A stretch of DNA of 64,000 nt from Limnomonas spitsbergensis. Lineage: Eukaryota; Chlorophyta; Chlorophyceae; Chlamydomonadales. Below the pieces are notes generated by a model that was not told the DNA's origin, did no database searches, and worked only from the letters and a program-made list of their open reading frames with translations. Shown in pieces: positions 36,701-45,627 of this stretch. Numbering within the stretch: the first letter of the stretch is position 1; every line of letters begins with the position of its first letter. The position numbers and the translations under genes are program-made. The stretch covers positions 2,617,001 through 2,681,000 of the forward strand of contig JAYJMM010000109.1 in the NCBI GenBank assembly GCA_037349105.1. Reading direction: 5' to 3'.

Positions 36701-39700
36701 CCACACCCTCCTCAGCGGACCCTTTCTAGGGCTGGGATGTGGTGTGTCAGGCATCCTTCCATTCCTCTGTCCTGTCCAGGCATCCTGGCCTGACCATTGG
36801 ACCATTTGACCACCCCGCCTGTGACCTGTGTCACTGCATCCCGGGAACATCCCTGGGACCAGGCTTGACTGTCCTGGGAAACAAAACTCCTGCCACTATT
36901 CCGGGAAAAGGTACAAAGAAAGCTCACTGCTCATTCCTGGGTGTTTCTGAAATCCGCCCTGTCCTCTTGTCGCTGTGTCCTCCGGTCACATATTCCGGGA
37001 AACAAAACTCTTGTCGCTGTTGTTGACTGCCCCCCTGGCCTCCACCGATGCTTGCCTCCCAGGTTTGTCCCAATGCCGACGCTGCCGAGAGCGCACAGCG
37101 CGTGATGGCCTTTGCCAAGGACATGCTGAGATGCAGCAAAGAGGTGCGAGGCTGAGGAATGCGGGGGAAGGTGTGGAGAGGGCCTGGGCAAGGGTTGTGA
37201 AGATGGGCAACAGATCAGGGAGGTGAAGGTGGGGGAGAGGAGAGGGCCTGGGCAAGGATTGTGAAGATGGGCAACAGATCAGGGAGGTGAAGGGGGGGGA
37301 GACGAGAGGGCCTGGGCAAGGATTGTGAAGATGGGCAACAGATCAGGGAGGTGGGGGGGGGGAGGAGAGGAGAGGGCCTGGGCAAGGATTGTGAAGATGG
37401 GCAACAGATCAGGGAGGTGAAGGGGGGGAGAGGAGAGGGCCTGGGCAAGGATTGTGAAGATGGGCAACAGATCAGGGAGGTGAAGGGGGGGGGAGAGGAG
37501 AGGGCCTGGGCAAGGATTGTGAAGATGGGCAACAGATCAGGGAGGTGAATGGGGGGGGAGAGGAGAGGGCCTGGGCAAGGATTGTGAAGATGGGCAACAG
37601 AGCAGGGAGGTGAAGGGGGGGGAGAGGAGAGGGCCTGGGCAAGGATTGCGCAGATGGGCGACAGAGCAGGGAGGTGAATGGGGGGGGAGAGGAGAGGGCC
37701 TGGGCAAGGATTGTGAAGATGGGCAACAGATCAGGGAGGTGAAGGGGGGGGGGGGGAGAGGAGAGGGCCTGGGCAAGGATTGTGAAGATGGGCAACAGAT
37801 CAGGGAGGTGAAGGGGGGGGAGAGGAGAGGGCCTGGGCAAGGATTGTGAAGATGGGCAACAGATCAGGGAGGTGAAGGGGGGGGGGAGAGGAGAGGGCCT
37901 GGGTAAGTATTGTGAAGATGGGCAACAGATCAGGGAGGTGAAGGGGAGGGAGAGGATAGGGCCTGGGTAAGTATTGTGAAGATGGGCAACAGATCAGGGA
38001 GGTGAAGGGGGGGGAGAGGAGAGGGCCTGGGCAAGGATTGCACAGATGGGCAACAGATCAGGGAGGTGTAGGGGGGGGAGAGGAGAGGGCCTGGGCAAGG
38101 ATTGTGCAGATGGGCAACAGATCAGGGACGTGAAGGGGGGGGGGAGAGGATAGGGCCTGGGTAAGTATTGTGAAGATGGGCAACAGATCAGGGAGGTGAA
38201 GGGGGGGAGAGGAGAGGGCCTGGGCAAGGATTGCAGAGATGGGCAACAGATCAGGGAGGTGAAGGGGGGGGAGACGAGAGGGCCTGGGCAAGGATTGTGA
38301 AGATGGGCAACAAATCAGGGTGGTGAAGGGGGGGGGAGACGAGAGGGCCTGGGTAAGTATTGTGAGGATGGGCAACAGATCAGGGAGGTGAAGGGGGATG
38401 AGAGGAGAGGGCCTGGGCAAGGATTGTGCAGATGGGCAACAAATCGGGGGAGGTGAAGGGGGGGGGGGGAGCCTTAACCACACCTGTGTGTGGGCATTAG
38501 AGAGCAACTCGGGGGCAGGAATAAGATAGCAAGGGTCTTCATCCCTAAACACTGGACCTTCACCCTGAAACTCGAAGCCTGAGGAGGACAGCGTGTCTTG
38601 TAAACGATCCTATGGGCGCGCAGCATGTCCTGCTTCCTCCTCCTGGCTTAACAGGATGGGAAGGAGCCTTGGCGGTGGTCAGCCTCCCCTATCCCCACCC
38701 GCGTTGAGCTCAAGGATCTGGATGCTTCTTTGATGCTTCTCAGGTACCTCCTCGATGCTTCTTTGATGCTTATCAGGTACCTCTTTGATGCTTCTTTGAT
38801 GCTTCTCAGGTACCTCCTTGATGCTTCCTTGATACTTCTCAGGTACCTCCTTGATGCTTTACCCTCATTTCCCTGTCACAGGTGTGCATGCCTCACGATG
38901 AGGTGGTGGTTGGAATCCACCCTCTCCGTCCCCACCCTTTCTGAGGACAAGGCCCTGTATACCGCAGATGTGATTTGCCTTCCCTCGGGTGTGAAAGGAC
39001 TATTTCTTTTAATGCTGCACTCATGGCAAATTATCGACAAAGTCTTAATTTCTGACTGGAAACTGCTATCGATGATCGATCGTTAGTCCCTAGTCACCAC
39101 ATGGAGCCGGTGAGGACGGTACTTATTGAGAAACTGAGTAATAATCACGGTATATAATGCTTACTTGTAGAATGTATAAACCACCGTGCATGTGTGTGTC
39201 TTGCAACAGGTGTGCATGCCACACAACGACGAGGTGGTCGAAATTCGCATCGGCATGCACACTGGGGATTGCGTCACTGGACTGGTCGGCACCAAGCTGC
39301 CCAAGTTCTCCATCTACGGGGACACCATGAACACGGCCTCCAGGATGGAATCCACGGGGCTGCTCGGTGAGAGGAGGGACAGGCCCCTGGGCCCTGGCCT
39401 CAGCCTCATGGACTCATATCGCCATTTCCCTGTTTTGGATTTTCTGTTTGTAAGTTGTTAGTTGTTGCAGTCCCGTTGATGTTGATGATGACGATGCTAT
39501 ATTTACACCTGGGCTGTGTGTGGTAACGGTGCGGATGTGGCTACGGCCCCAAGCTGCGTTGTTTCTTTCAGCTTCCACGCCCTAATAGGGCGTAGCTTTC
39601 TTTCTTTCTTTCTAGCCCTGGGCTCTGGCCTCGAACTTGAAGGCTTATAATGCTATGCATATTCCTTGGCTCGTATTCTGTGTGTTTGGTGGGTTTTGCG

Positions 39701-41305
39701 GTTGTCCAGGTTTGGGTTTTGCGGTTGTCAAAGTTTGGGATTTGCGGTTGTCCAGGAGGTGTCCATCCTGCAACATCTACCGAATTCCTTGAATGAGGGA
39801 ACCCTTAAGCTTGAAGCCGGGGGGATGCAATGTCATGTTGGTTCATGTACTGCTGCTCTATCAACTTGCTGTGACAAGCCCCTTTCATGCTATCTCCCCT
39901 TCCTTTAGGCTGCATACACGCCTCAAGCACCACCCACGCTCTCTTGTCGCCCCCGGAATCCGAACCCGGAGATGTGGTCGAAACAAGCCAATGCCGCACG
40001 GACGGAGACTGGCGCGCAACCGGATCGGTCGAGGTGAAGGGCAGGGGCCGCATGGACACATACCTGTGGCACCCATCTGCCAGCTTCCTCGCAGCTCCCG
40101 TGCCCACTGCCGCCCTGCTGCCACCCCACGACCAGTACATGACGGCCATCACGGTCCTGATCGCCCAGGAGGACCGGTGGTGCGCTCATGACGAGGCGGC
40201 AGACGCGGCCCTGATCTGCCGCAGCGAGCACTCGGACTGCTTCCGAGAGAGCTTGGACGGGTCTGAAGAACCGAGCCGTCATAGCCATTTTAGGGCATCC
40301 ATGCGCAGCCGAATGGCCATTGAGTCCGGCACTGACCTATCACGCCCCCAAAGCCACCGGGATGGCATTCGGCTCGGAGAGCTCGGCCCAGCTGGCGGCA
40401 GCAGTGTCTGTGCCAGCGATTCCCCCGGCAGCGCGGCTGTGCACCATGAAGGAGGCAGCACGGCTCATGGGAATCTAATCGGCCGTGATGGACGCTACGT
40501 CAGGGGCCGCAGTGCACCCCGCCTGGCGATCGAAGGCATCCAAGTGCCTTCCCCAGGAAGGGGCAACTCGCCTCGGATGATGATCACCAAGTCGCAGTGC
40601 TCGAGCCTGCACAAAATCTCAGGCACTGAAAGTTTGCATGTCGACAGCCGGCAGCAGTGCGGCGGGATTCCTATGAGTAGTAGTGGGACACCTTGCCGGA
40701 GCGACACGACGCTTAGCGGAAGCCGGCCGATCCCGATCCTGGGCCGGCAACTCGATGCTGGGTGAGTTGCGGTGGGTTGCGGTGCTTCGACGGTGTTCCA
40801 AATTGGGAATCTGCCTCATTCTACAAGCATCTGGTTCGCATTGCCTGCTTTGCCCGTTCACTTCGCCCTGTCATGTCCTGATGCTCACCTGGGCACTCAG
40901 CGAGAAGATTTACCTGCAGCCTGCTCTCACTCGGCCTGCCCCCATTCCCCCACCTGCTGCTGCAGCGTCAACTCAAACCTCCTGCTATTGTGCCAGCTGT
41001 CAGTGGCTGAATGGGCAGGCCCACGAGACACTGCTGCATCTGGCCCCCCTGCCGGAATGACTTGCGGAAGGCTGCCCACGGTGAGCTTCCAGCCGTCATC
41101 GTCGCTGCGGCAGTTCCGCTGCGACAACAGAATCACAGCTGCTGACACCGACGACCTGCAGCAGCGGCCCAGTCCCCATGGGAGCCCTCATCAAGACATG
41201 AGCGCCTCGCTGCGCATAGTGGCGCCCCATGCACGCCCCGTATCCGCGCGCGACTCGTCAGTGACACGGTCGTCATCCGAAAACTACTTAGTTGGGGATT
41301 CATAG
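9572..41305 (+). CDS. Membrane-bound class III adenylate/guanylate cyclase (exons joined by phase)
   Basis: The enzyme makes cAMP or cGMP from the triphosphate at the cytoplasmic face of a membrane. Traced exons: 9572-9726, 14302-14410, 15315-15460, 16227-16303, 16923-17045, 17900-18112, 18350-18417, 19223-19298, 20810-20837, 35303-35360, 36488-36608, 37063-37143, 39210-39366, 39909-40761, 40966-41305. From 14302 onward every junction is GT-AG and phases fit. Between the first two listed exons the phase does not close, so at least one exon is missing there. Order of domains: TM1, about 200 extracellular residues, TM2, short linker, one catalytic domain, then a 360-residue Ser/Pro/Arg-rich tail. 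Catalytic motifs run [53 protein letters not shown] and [14 protein letters not shown]. The gene spans at least 31.7 kb, mostly because of repeat-filled introns. The N-terminus and promoter are not identified. Confidence 0.88.
10421..11183. mobile_element. Candidate non-autonomous DNA transposon (inverted repeat ends)
   Basis: The ends 10421-10443 and 11162-11183 (inner part TCTACAA against TTGTAGA, outer part AATTTGG against CCAAATT) are imperfect inverted repeats of about 22 bp. I could not find a target duplication. Inside, the minus strand has an 81-codon frame (10956-10711) beginning [18 protein letters not shown] in a good start context. This could be the remains of an element-encoded or captured protein, but I do not recognise it. 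Confidence 0.4.
12110..13020. mobile_element. hAT-like non-autonomous transposon, 911 bp
   Basis: Terminal inverted repeats TAGGGCTG (12110-12117) and CAGCCCTA (13013-13020) are flanked by an exact 8 bp direct duplication CTGCCTGC (12102-12109 and 13021-13028), the hallmark target site size of hAT elements. Both subterminal zones are packed with TATACGTATA-type motifs in both orientations, which may be transposase-binding sites. There is no transposase frame. It sits in a cyclase intron. Confidence 0.82.
12224..12563. repeat. Tandem duplication of about 170 bp inside the hAT-like element
   Basis: Blocks 12224-12393 and 12397-12563 share long identical pieces, such as AGTATCGGGTTCGCGGCCTG and CAGTCTGATCAGCGTCA, with scattered substitutions between them. 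Confidence 0.7.
14302..17045 (+). CDS. Cyclase exons for the extracellular domain
   Basis: Four exons (14302-14410, 15315-15460, 16227-16303, 16923-17045) join in phases 2, 1 and 0. They encode a region between the two membrane helices. It has aromatic and acidic segments such as [13 protein letters not shown] and [18 protein letters not shown], and a cysteine cluster CQTCPANKC. Length and position suit a ligand-binding sensor of the Cache type, but I cannot confirm the fold. NSS gives one potential glycosylation site, fitting an outside location. Confidence 0.72.
17900..18112 (+). CDS. Cyclase exon with second transmembrane segment
   Basis: The exon starts after TTTGCAG and ends AAATG|GTGCGG, keeping phase 0 at both ends. 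It encodes the end of the sensor domain ([17 protein letters not shown]) and the hydrophobic helix [20 protein letters not shown], followed by the basic stop-transfer segment LRSRS. A further exon between 17046 and 17899 is possible but not required by phase. Confidence 0.8.
18350..20837 (+). CDS. Cyclase exons: linker and first metal-binding motif
   Basis: Exon 18350-18417 encodes a charged linker helix ending ELLSSIFP. Exon 19223-19298 encodes RHVVEFMSM to SHKQ. The 28 bp microexon 20810-20837 encodes VTILFMDIA plus one base. The aspartate of FMDIAGFT is the expected first metal ligand. The motif is interrupted between alanine and glycine by a 14.5 kb intron. Confidence 0.88.
18440..18690 (+). 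repeat. Minisatellite of four ~66 bp units in a cyclase intron
   Basis: Units share TGCCCCACAT, GCCTGTGTCA and GGTAAGTAT or GGTGAGTAT. One unit reads TTCCCTAG|GTGAGTATC, nearly repeating the real exon end TTCCCTAG|GTACG at 18417. The array begins within about 25 bases of the splice donor. Confidence 0.75.
19351..19686 (+). repeat. 21 bp minisatellite, about 16 units, in a cyclase intron
   Basis: The unit is close to GGAAACAGCGAGGTGGGGACA, with C/A and A/G variants and one 20 bp unit. It starts about 50 bases after the donor CAG|GTGGGGACG and repeats that donor-like GTGGGGACA. Being a multiple of three without stops, it opens long apparent frames on both strands that are not genes. Confidence 0.9.
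20838..34603 (+). repeat. Giant G-rich minisatellite (68/80 bp units, roughly 190-200 copies) filling a cyclase intron
   Basis: The array occupies almost the entire intron. Basic units are 68 bp, for example from GCGCAGGCAG at 22981 to the next at 23049. An 80 bp form has an extra GGTTGGGTGGAT segment (21481 to 21561), and 72-76 bp intermediates occur. The first unit starts at the splice donor itself: GTGGGGCATGGG aligns with the unit's GTGGGTCATGGGG. Each unit has GGGTGGGTGGG then GGGGG on the transcribed-sense strand. Higher-order duplications are visible: 28.3-30.7 kb recurs at +2496 bp, and 21.88-22.1 kb at +2908 bp. Copy number is estimated from length. Confidence 0.95.
34604..35302 (+). 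other. Unique 3' part of the giant intron
   Basis: This is mixed sequence between the array and the next exon, ending in the acceptor TTTTGCTCGCAG. A 22 bp direct repeat (GGCACCACCAGGCGTATGGG core) is at about 35079 and 35211. No coding segment was seen. Confidence 0.6.
35303..39366 (+). CDS. Cyclase exons: body of the catalytic domain
   Basis: Exons 35303-35360, 36488-36608, 37063-37143 and 39210-39366 encode [19 protein letters not shown], then [15 protein letters not shown] and [14 protein letters not shown], then an alpha-helical segment, then [15 protein letters not shown] and [16 protein letters not shown]. The second metal aspartate (TIGD) and the transition-state Asn and Arg (NTASR) are present. 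At the purine-selecting positions it has Asp (VDTIGD) and Ser (KFSIYG), rather than the Glu/Cys of guanylyl cyclases or the Lys/Asp of adenylyl cyclases. Product specificity therefore cannot be read from the sequence. Confidence 0.92.
35655..35770 (+). repeat. Short minisatellite with GGCCAGTTGGTCAGT motif
   Basis: Several copies of GGGGCCAGTTGGTCAGT and TTGGTGGCCAGTTGG alternate within a cyclase intron, about 300 bases after the exon ending at 35360. Confidence 0.7.
37144..38465 (+). repeat. Minisatellite of about 20 units of 62-70 bp in a cyclase intron
   Basis: The unit core is GGCCTGGGCAAGGATTGTGA and GATGGGCAACAGATCAGGGA, followed by GGTGAAG and a G run of variable length. The first, diverged unit starts at the donor GAG|GTGCGAGG, which aligns with the unit's GAG|GTGAAGG. 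Differences in the G run explain most of the length variation. Confidence 0.9.
38713..38860 (+). repeat. Four ~33 bp tandem units with CAGGTACCTC
   Basis: Units of the type TTGATGCTTCTCAGGTACCT follow one another just upstream of a decayed duplicate exon. Each contains CAG|GTACCT, which resembles a splice donor. Confidence 0.8.
38882..38930 (+). pseudogene. Decayed duplicate of the start of the next cyclase exon
   Basis: After a good pyrimidine tract and acceptor (CCCTGTCACAG) the sequence reads [10 protein letters not shown], closely matching [11 protein letters not shown] of the real exon at 39210. It then diverges and reaches a stop without the catalytic HTGDCV segment. It is one codon shorter. 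A partial exon duplication that could act as a poison exon is the simplest reading. Confidence 0.65.
39909..41305 (+). CDS. Cyclase exons: end of catalytic domain and long tail
   Basis: Exon 39909-40761 continues in phase 1 with [13 protein letters not shown] and [14 protein letters not shown], which closes the cyclase fold. A hydrophilic tail rich in Ser, Arg, His and Gly follows. The donor GCTGG|GTGAGT leaves phase 2. Exon 40966-41305, after CTGCTGCTGCAG, restores the frame and ends ENYLVGDS before TAG. The tail has no recognised domain and may carry phosphorylation or binding sites. The last junction is supported by phase and consensus only. Confidence 0.75.
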
Positions 41306-41420
41306 TCGCATCACTGTCTCCTGGCCTGTGCTGTTCCGGTGAGGGAAGGACACCTGTGAGGTCTCATTGCCTGCACACGGGACAGGTATTGGCAGCAGGT
41401 GCAGGCCGGCAGCAATGTCA

Positions 41421-41960
41421 ACACAAGTGCAGTTGCCCTCACGCAGGTGCAGTTGCCCTCACACAGCTGCAGTTGCCCTCACACAGCTGCAGTTGCCCTC
41501 ACACAGCTGCAGTTGCCCTCACACAAGTGCAGTTGCCCTCACACAGCTGCAGTTGCCCTCACACAGCTGCAGTTGCCCTCACACAGCTGCAGTTGCCCTC
41601 ACACAGCTGCAGTTGCCCTCACACAGCTGCAGTTGCCCTCACGCAGCTGCAGTTGCCCTCACACAGCTGCAGTTGCCCTCACACAGCTGCAGTTGCCCTC
41701 ACACAGCTGCAGTTGCCCTCACACAGCTGCAGTTGCCCTCACGCAGCTGCAGTTGCCCTCACGCAGCTGCAGTTGCCCTCACACAGCTGCAGTTGCCCTC
41801 ACACAGCTGCAGTTGCCCTCACACAGCTGCAGTTGCCCTCACACAGCTGCAGTTGCCCTCACACAGCTGCAGTTGCCCTCACACAGCTGCAGTTGCCCTC
41901 ACACAGCTGCAGTTGCCCTCACACAGCTGCAGTTGCCCTCACACAGCTGCAGTTGCCCTC
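41421..41960 (+). repeat. 20 bp minisatellite, 27 units, just downstream of the cyclase stop
   Basis: The unit is ACACAGCTGCAGTTGCCCTC with rare G or A changes, and the array length is exactly 540 bp by my count. It starts 115 bases after the stop codon and may be in the 3' untranslated region. All three plus frames are open through it, giving false repetitive proteins. Confidence 0.92.
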
Positions 41961-44050
41961 ACACTCCCAAGGCCAGCTGCTGGTCTCACCTGTGGCAGGA
42001 CTCATTGGGTATGGGCCAGCAGCTTGACGGGCAGCAGTGGAGGGTGCAGAAGAAATAAATGGTGCACACTACTAACTGGTTTAAGTGGCTCGGAGATTTT
42101 GAAATTCAGATTGTTTGAGTTAAGTCAGGATATCGTCAGGATCCCTGCTCTGCTGGGATGGGTCAATGGTGCAGCAGGTGTGGAGCCCAGAAGCCTCACT
42201 ACTGGACAAGTCGCAAGAAGTGTCGTATTATACGCTGATGGGAGGGCCACTGGCAAATTGGATACATAATGATTTCAAATCAAAAGCACTGTGTGTGGTG
42301 TGTTCAGTACTTTGGTGTGGATTGGGGACTGGTGGGTTACATGAAGCAGAGCCAATGCAACATGCTTTTGTGACGGTGGCATTGAAACTCTGAACTTGGC
42401 AAAAGAACTTCAGGCATTTATTCACTAGCTTTTTACGAATGGGCAGCGCCATAATTTTGAGTCCTTGTCCTTGAGTCTGGTGTGCCTCCATAGAGACAGG
42501 CCATTTGGAGGGGGCGAGGTACTGCGTTGAAGGAGTAAATAAATGCTATTTGTGGTTTGAAAGACGATGCGAATAAATGGATTAGTGTCCCCATTATTTG
42601 TAGGTGTAGTGCCGGTGATCATGACATATCATGTTTTGCAACAATTTTAAATTCGTATTCCCTGTGCGCGAAGAAGATACAAGGTTTGAGGCTTTCCCAC
42701 AAATGGCATGCAGCCGTACTGTTGTGTATGTCGCCCGCACACCAGCCGCCCACTAGCGGTCAAGTGCATGCCCTTGAAGAGAAGAAAGCATCGGTGGGCA
42801 TGTGAAGTTTTTACAGTCTATCGGAGCATCACATGTGATGCCCAAGCCGCCGAGCTTTGAGAGGTGTAACGTTATTGACATGTGAAGTATGGCACGTGCC
42901 TGGGGCATGCACTGGCGGTCAAGTGCATGCCCTTCAAGAGAAGAAAGCTTCAGTGGGCATGACCGCCCAGGCACCCAGACAGCACTCATGCGGGATTGCA
43001 CGGTGCATGCGACTTGAGAACCAGGCTCGGAAGAGTCCGGTCTTTAAGTACGCTTTCCTAGGCCATGAGATGTATCACAAGTGGCAGCGCATGGACAAAT
43101 TACAGGTCATGCCAAAAAATGACTGACGTATCGCACAGCTCATAGCCGAAAATAAAACCATAATTATTTTAGGTTAGATGCTTAATGCTTTTGCCTCCTA
43201 AAACTTCCAATATCTGAGGGCCCGAGATCAAGTAAGCAAAACTCAGCAGGGACAAAACAGTTAGATGCGAGTCTCGTATCCTTCTCCTCATCTAAACCCC
43301 ACTGTGTGCAGCTCCCAGATGTCCTCGTTCAAGGTTAGATGTCGTGACCTATGCACATGTTTGTTTGTTGTTGTTGTGGCTGTTGTTGTTTGCCCCCTTT
43401 TTAGTTTCTTCTCTTCTCCCTTCTGACCTGTGGGGCGCCCTCCCAGCCAAGCAGAGGTGGGATGCGCTTGCTTTTGTGGCCTTTTTTTTTGAGAGGCTTT
43501 GTTTAGGGCTACATGGCTGGAACTCAGGTGCCGGACTTGGTCTTCTTTGCCTTCCCGGCTTCTCCTTTTGTTCCTTCCCCCCCCCTTCCTTTTAGTTTCT
43601 TCTTTTCTCTCTTCTGAACAGTTGGGCGCCCACGCGGCCGAGCTTTGAGCGGGCCCAGAGGTGTAACGTTATTGACTTATGCACATGGACAAGGAGCCCT
43701 TGGAAAACGAAGCCAATTCCGAGGAGGTCCAAGGCGAAGCTCATGCCTGAGGAGAACTGATGAGGCCAGCGGCTTCATCATCAGGATGGCATTTTCCATG
43801 ATTTCTTATCGGGTTCTGGTTCATCGATAGGGGTCAGCCAGACTAAATTGGTGTGACTTATTCGAGTGTGGTCCACTATGGTGTGGTCTAACGCTGAGGC
43901 AAGGCTCTGCTACAAGGAGTGACACCATATTCCCATAGTAATGACCTTTCTGGAATGCAGGCCCATACCGTATTTTTTTTCTGTACCGGTTGGCGGGCAC
44001 ATGTCCCATGCATGCACCACATGTGATGCTCAGCTGGACTGTAAAGTCTT
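41961..44050. other. Intergenic DNA left of retrotransposon B
   Basis: No supported gene. There is a direct repeat of about 47 bp (42756-42802 and 42914-42961, core GCGGTCAAGTGCATGCCC). A second shared block, GAGGTGTAACGTTATTGAC, is at 42861 and 43659, so the area contains decayed duplicated segments. An AATAAA near 42053 could serve the upstream gene. Confidence 0.45.
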
Positions 44051-44054
44051 CATG
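44051..44054. repeat. Target site duplication CATG, left of retrotransposon B
   Basis: CATG precedes the element start TGTCGCGG and recurs directly after its other end at 60613-60616. A fifth base (T) also matches but belongs to the element. Confidence 0.65.
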
Positions 44055-44791
44055 TGTCGCGGCTTAAACAAGTACTAATAAACTCTTACATAGCTTATAG
44101 TAGGAGCTTCTCGATCCACTGCTGTAACTCAGTGAACTCAGCTCGATAACAGGTGATAGCTCTTGCTACTTCATCTGGACTTCTTCGATACTGTTGACAA
44201 GATCTCGTAAAGCCTCGACTTCTGAGGTACTTCTAGACTTCTTGGGACGACCTTGGGCGAATGTGGCCGTTGATCTGTTGTGGTGAGTCGCTTGCTTGGC
44301 GACTTCTGGTGACTGAAGATATCTCTCATGAATCAGATGGTCGACTTGGAGCCAAAGGAAAGGCTGTAGGTTGGAGATGTGATGGTGGGTTGGTGGTAAT
44401 ATCCAGCTGTAAGGCTGGAGATATGCCTTGTTAAGAGGCAGGAATAACTGTAATTGCTGCAGATAGTCGACTGTTGGCCTAGATGCTCTGCCAGCTTCAT
44501 ATCAGGAGACTTGTTGATGCTTATAGGGTCGCTGTTGGCCTAGCTGCTCTGCCAGTTTCCCCTTACTTAGACTTGGATTGACGATTAACTTGCAGATCGA
44601 TAATCAGGAACAATAGCTAGAAACGTTAAGAGTCAATTGAAGGCCGTGAAATCAAGTAAGAAAGAAAAAGTTAAGGACCCAGTTCGGGATCCTCTAAGAC
44701 GGCAACCACACTAGTTCAGGTTCACACATAACTTCCAACCGAAAAAGCAGTTGGCGCAGTCAAACGCACGGTGCAGTCATACGTCGTGACA
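44055..44791 (-). repeat. 3' LTR of retrotransposon B
   Basis: It is nearly identical to 59884-60612 from CTTAAACAAG to GTCGTGACA. On the minus strand it starts TGTCACGACG and ends CCGCGACA. The last 8 bases are not present in the other LTR. An internal near-duplicate, GTTGGCCTAG(A/C)TGCTCTGCC, occurs twice within the LTR. Confidence 0.88.
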
Positions 44792-45627
44792 GCTGTCGCG
44801 GCACAGAGGTGCACCCTAAGGAATGGGTGCACCAAGCGAAAAGAACACAAGACATTCCCCCCCCAGATCGAAAAACACTGGAGGCAGTAATAAACAAGTA
44901 CGACAGCGTTTTAAGAACTGCGTATTGTTATCAGACTTCCCACCCCTGGGCCCTGCCCAGAGTCCATGGGGCACAAGTAACGGTAGGAAAAATAACCTCC
45001 GATATAATGCGTACGTTAGCTGTGACTTTTACGCATTACCGTAACTCGCCACAGTCGCTTTAAGGGACCCTCTTCAAGCTGAAGAGCCCAGTTCTCGTCA
45101 CCATCGGTACTGTTCACCTTCCCCCAGGGCCCAATCGACCCCAAGTCCAGAAGACTACATCAGCCCTGCTCTAGTGCAATTGGTTTCCCAATCCACACCA
45201 TCTCAAACTTCCCGATCACCTACCTAACACCTGATCGAGGATGCCTATAGGCTCGCGCCAGACATATGAGAATGCCACCTCACGGTAGACACCTCCTAAA
45301 CCCTAAAAGTGCGTATTATGCACAACAACCTTTCCCCCCCCAGATATTGAAAACTGCACACAATTTTTGTTTTGTTTTGTTTGAAATCAAGTATCATCCT
45401 AAATATCAGTTTTGAGCAAATATATAATAGTTCTAACGTAAGGCAGATGTTCATAGTCATTCAGTTCCACTTTGGCTCACAATTCTCAGCACCAGCAAAT
45501 TCAGATCCTATATCCCAGAGCCCCCCCTGATCCAGTGAAAATTCCGCTCAGATACACAGTCAATTGTCAAATCAAACGAAGGAAACTCAGTTATATCCTG
45601 TAACTTAGAAAGCAAGACGCTAAAGTA
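44792..45627 (-). other. Non-coding stretch between Pol stop and 3' LTR
   Basis: No ORF is supported. On the element strand it contains ATCTGGGGGGGGAA twice (C8 runs at 44857-44864 and 45334-45341 on the plus strand), which resemble polypurine tracts for second-strand priming. Neither abuts the LTR as aligned. Confidence 0.5.

Noticed and set aside
37215..38552. Pro/Ser-rich proteins on the minus strand
   Set aside because: They are translations of the 62-70 bp intronic minisatellite in antisense.
41356..42269. Repetitive Leu/Gln/Ser/Cys proteins of 220-300 residues in three plus frames
   Set aside because: All three frames are open because the 20 bp unit has no stops; none has independent support.
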